Shown here: in pieces, positions 61,997 through 64,000 of the stretch
Layout of the letters: each line of letters opens with the position of its first letter
Position numbering within the stretch: the stretch's first letter is position 1
DNA from: Streptomyces canus
Lineage (GTDB): Bacteria > Actinomycetota > Actinomycetes > Streptomycetales > Streptomycetaceae
Direction of reading: 5' to 3'
Length of the DNA: 64,000 bases
NCBI RefSeq assembly: GCF_030815415.1
Contig: NZ_JAUSWW010000001.1
Location: forward strand, 9,796,001-9,860,000
Translations under genes and position numbers: made by a program
Notes under the pieces: generated by a model
The model's input: the letters and a program-made list of their open reading frames with translations, nothing else
The model's database searches: none
Told to the model about the DNA's origin: nothing

Positions 61997-63256
61997 TCAG
62001 CCGACCGTCCATTTCTGGTTGGCGGCGCCCGAGCAGGTCCAGATTTGCAACCGGGTGCCGTTGGCGCTGTTGTTGCCGGTCACGTCCAGGCATTTGTTGG
62101 CCTGAGGATTGACGATGTCGTTCGCCGAGTTGACGGCCCACCGCTGGGCGGCGGAGCCGTTGCAGTTGTAGAGCTGGGTCGTGGTGCCGTCCGTGGTGGC
62201 GCCACCGGTCACGTCCAGGCACTTGCCGAGCGCGCGGATCGTGCCGTCGTAGCCCACGGTCCACTGCTGCGCGGCGGAGCCGTTGCAGTCGTAGAGCTGT
62301 ACGGCGGTACCGTTGGCGGTGTTCGCCCCGGCGACGTCCACGCACTTGGCGGCCAGGCCGTGGATCGGCACGCCGGTGGCTGTTTCGCTCGTGGTCACGG
62401 ACACCGAGTCCACCACCAGCTGGGCCGGGAAGACGGTGGAGCTGTTGGGGTCGCCGGGCCAGTAGCCGCCGACCGCGAGGTTGAGGATCAGGAAGAACGG
62501 CTTGTTGAACGCCCAGGTGTTCCCGCCCACGTCGGCGGGCGTGCGCGTCTGGTAGACGACGCCGTCGACCGACCACTTGATCGAATTGGGCGCCCAGTCG
62601 ACGGCGAAGGTGTGGAAGGCGTCGGCGAAGGCCTGCCCGTTCGGCAGGGTATAGCCGGAGCCTATGCCGGCTGAGCCGGAGTAGCCGGGTCCGTGGATGG
62701 TGCCGTGGATCGTGGAGGGCTCGTAGCCGACGTTCTCCATGACGACGATCTCGCCCGAGTTGGGCCAGCCGACCGACCCGGTGTCGGTGCCGAGCATCCA
62801 GAACGCGGGCCACATGCCCTGTCCGCGCGGGATCTTCATTCGGGCCTCGACGTGCCCGTACTGCGCGCTGAACTTCCCGGAGGTGTTCATTCGGGCCGAG
62901 GTGTACTGACACGTTCCGTACCAGCACTGGTAGTTGGCCGGGTTCTCCTTTTTGGCCGTGATCACCAGGTGGCCCTGGCCGTCGAGGGCCGCGTTGTTGG
63001 TGCCGGACGTGTAGTACTGGCGCTCGTGGTTGTTGACGTTGTCGCCGGTCTCCAGTGACCACCTGGAGGAGTTGACGGCGCTGCCGGCGGCGCCGTCGAA
63101 GGTGTCGGAGAACACGACCGCGGCGGCGAAGACTTCCGAGGGTGAGGCGGAGACGTCCGATGGATCCGCATGAGCCGCGCCGGTCGCGGCGGACGCGACC
63201 AACACGGCGGACAAGGCGGCGAACAGGCATCTGCGGAGCAGGCGTGGGGAGGCCAT
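61997..63256 (-). CDS. Secreted GH16-like protein with ricin-type lectin domain, catalytic-motif variant
   Basis: 419 residues from the ATG at 63256. A signal peptide (residues 1-30, ending GAAHA) leads to a GH16 beta-jelly-roll (about 40-285) with WPAFWMLGTDTGSVGWP and GEIVVMENVGYEPS, then a ricin-type trefoil (about 300-419) with three QxW repeats (AQQWTVG; AQRWAVN; NQKWTVG). GH16 enzymes carry ExDxxE; here the motif reads E169-I-V171-V-M-E174, so both Glu remain but the central Asp is Val. A beta-glucan-degrading role is expected for the family; activity may be reduced. The GTC codon is at 62744-62746. Confidence 0.9.
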   Translation of the reverse strand: MASPRLLRRCLFAALSAVLVASAATGAAHADPSDVSASPSEVFAAAVVFSDTFDGAAGSAVNSSRWSLETGDNVNNHERQYYTSGTNNAALDGQGHLVITAKKENPANYQCWYGTCQYTSARMNTSGKFSAQYGHVEARMKIPRGQGMWPAFWMLGTDTGSVGWPNSGEIVVMENVGYEPSTIHGTIHGPGYSGSAGIGSGYTLPNGQAFADAFHTFAVDWAPNSIKWSVDGVVYQTRTPADVGGNTWAFNKPFFLILNLAVGGYWPGDPNSSTVFPAQLVVDSVSVTTSETATGVPIHGLAAKCVDVAGANTANGTAVQLYDCNGSAAQQWTVGYDGTIRALGKCLDVTGGATTDGTTTQLYNCNGSAAQRWAVNSANDIVNPQANKCLDVTGNNSANGTRLQIWTCSGAANQKWTVG

Positions 63257-64000
63257 GTCTCTGTCCTTCCATACGGCGATCGAGCACACGGGTGAGCCGA
63301 TCGGGGTGGGGGGTGAAGGTCTCGCCTGTTGATTTAAGGAGTGAGATAAGGGGGAGTCAATACTCAGGTACGGACCAATTGGTACCCGTCAAGAACCCCG
63401 GACGGCCGGATTCCGTTCCTCTGCACGGCGAAGGAACGAGGGTTTGCAGATCATTAACAGGCTGTCTTGATCATGCTGGGGTCGGTGCTCAGGGCTCGAA
63501 CCCGAGCCTGAAGAGGTGTGAGGGCGGCGGCGGCCGCGCTGGACGTCGCCATCGGCGGCCAAAGTGTAGGTGCGATCGCTCAGTTGCTGCCGGGACATGC
63601 CGACCAGAACCGGGTCAGAAGCTGCTCTCACATGTCCCGTCACGGTGCCGTCGGCATCACGATCGGGTGACGCGCCCTCGGGCACCCGATCCGGCGACGG
63701 ACGGCACCGCCCCCGCAGCACCAGAGCGAGCTGCGGGGCATCGGTCCGCCCAGGCCGGACCAGGCGCACGAAGGAGCGAGGGAACCCGCCCACCCGTCGC
63801 GGAGCGTGCGCACGATGCACGCAGCCGGACGGGGCCACAGCGAACGCGGGGGACCGGCGCATCCAACACCGTTCGGGATGCGCGCAGTTCCGGGAGCGCG
63901 GAGCAGATGTCAACCAGCTCCCCGACCGGGCATTCCGGGCCGAGAACCGCACGAACTCCTCGGCATGCCCACCGACGACCCGGTGAACGTCACCCGCAGC
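63257..64000. other. Right-end gap with palindrome; no supported gene
   Basis: The upstream region of the GH16 gene (63300-63390) is AT-richer and contains the perfect palindrome ACCAATTGGT at 63374-63383, flanked by GGTAC on both sides, a possible operator. From 63390 to the window end many frames are open on both strands, but none shows a family signature or good start. A T-arm-like GGTTCGAGCC at 63485-63500 (minus strand) does not fold as a tRNA. Confidence 0.4.

Noticed and set aside
63480..63505. Possible tRNA T-arm on the minus strand
   Set aside because: A stem of five pairs exists, but no D-arm, anticodon arm or acceptor is present.
1..64000. CRISPR arrays, rRNA genes, plasmid origin
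   Set aside because: I saw no regularly spaced direct repeats, no rRNA signatures and no DnaA-box or iteron cluster. Subtle ones could be missed by eye.

Overview
The window is very GC-rich (about 70%), with coding regions of strong codon-position bias, GTG starts, short 4-base gene overlaps and gene families typical of actinobacteria: a PQQ-repeat Ser/Thr kinase, a SigB/SigF-type sigma factor, DUF2252/DUF6325/amphi-Trp stress proteins, a ricin-lectin GH16 enzyme and NarL-type two-component pairs. It most likely comes from a Streptomyces or close relative. The many truncated genes and insertion-sequence relics suggest an accessory region such as a chromosome arm. That placement is inference, since no telomere, rRNA or tRNA is visible.

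Layout. 0-8.2 kb: end of an MFS transporter, two SDR dehydrogenases (one frameshifted), a cupin, then a paoABC-like molybdenum aldehyde oxidoreductase operon with its XdhC-family maturation protein. 8.3-16 kb: a scrapyard of gene fragments and transposase relics around an alpha/beta hydrolase, an Imm1-like protein and a divergent TetR/SDR pair that share a perfect 18-bp inverted repeat. 16-22.4 kb: kinase with PQQ repeats, GNAT, a broken zinc-ribbon gene, a YdcF-like protein and an intact IS630 element. 22.4-45 kb: a largely intact block of energy, sugar and ion genes: a gluconokinase-mutarotase fusion, cyclase family protein, frameshifted GMC oxidoreductase, glucose-1-dehydrogenase-like SDR, cytochrome bd oxidase, cation/proton antiporter, GH15 enzyme, DUF2254 protein, a membrane protein/K+ channel/ClC operon, and SHOCT, DUF6325, DUF2252, carboxymuconolactone-decarboxylase-like and amphi-Trp proteins. 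44.6-52.3 kb: a second scrapyard with a nested TnpB element, FxSxx-COOH-type NB-ARC and IstB remnants, and DNA-ligase scars. 52.3-64 kb: PAP2 phosphatase overlapping a response regulator, its histidine kinase, a small LexA-like winged-helix gene, a zinc-ribbon membrane protein, an integrase relic, a SigB-type sigma factor, a LysE exporter, a decayed EctB-like aminotransferase and a secreted GH16 enzyme with an altered catalytic motif.

How the genes may work together. The 23.5-35 kb genes can be read as a glucose-oxidation module. GH15 would release glucose, the mutarotase half would supply beta-glucose, the SDR and/or GMC enzyme would oxidise it, the gluconokinase half would send gluconate to 6-phosphogluconate, and the bd oxidase would take electrons at low oxygen. 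With the stress proteins and ion channels that follow, this resembles the dormancy/low-oxygen stress islands known from streptomycetes. No function here has been tested; the pathway is inference from family membership and gene order.

Limits: all calls come from reading translations by eye. Several frameshifts could be sequencing errors, and relic boundaries are approximate.
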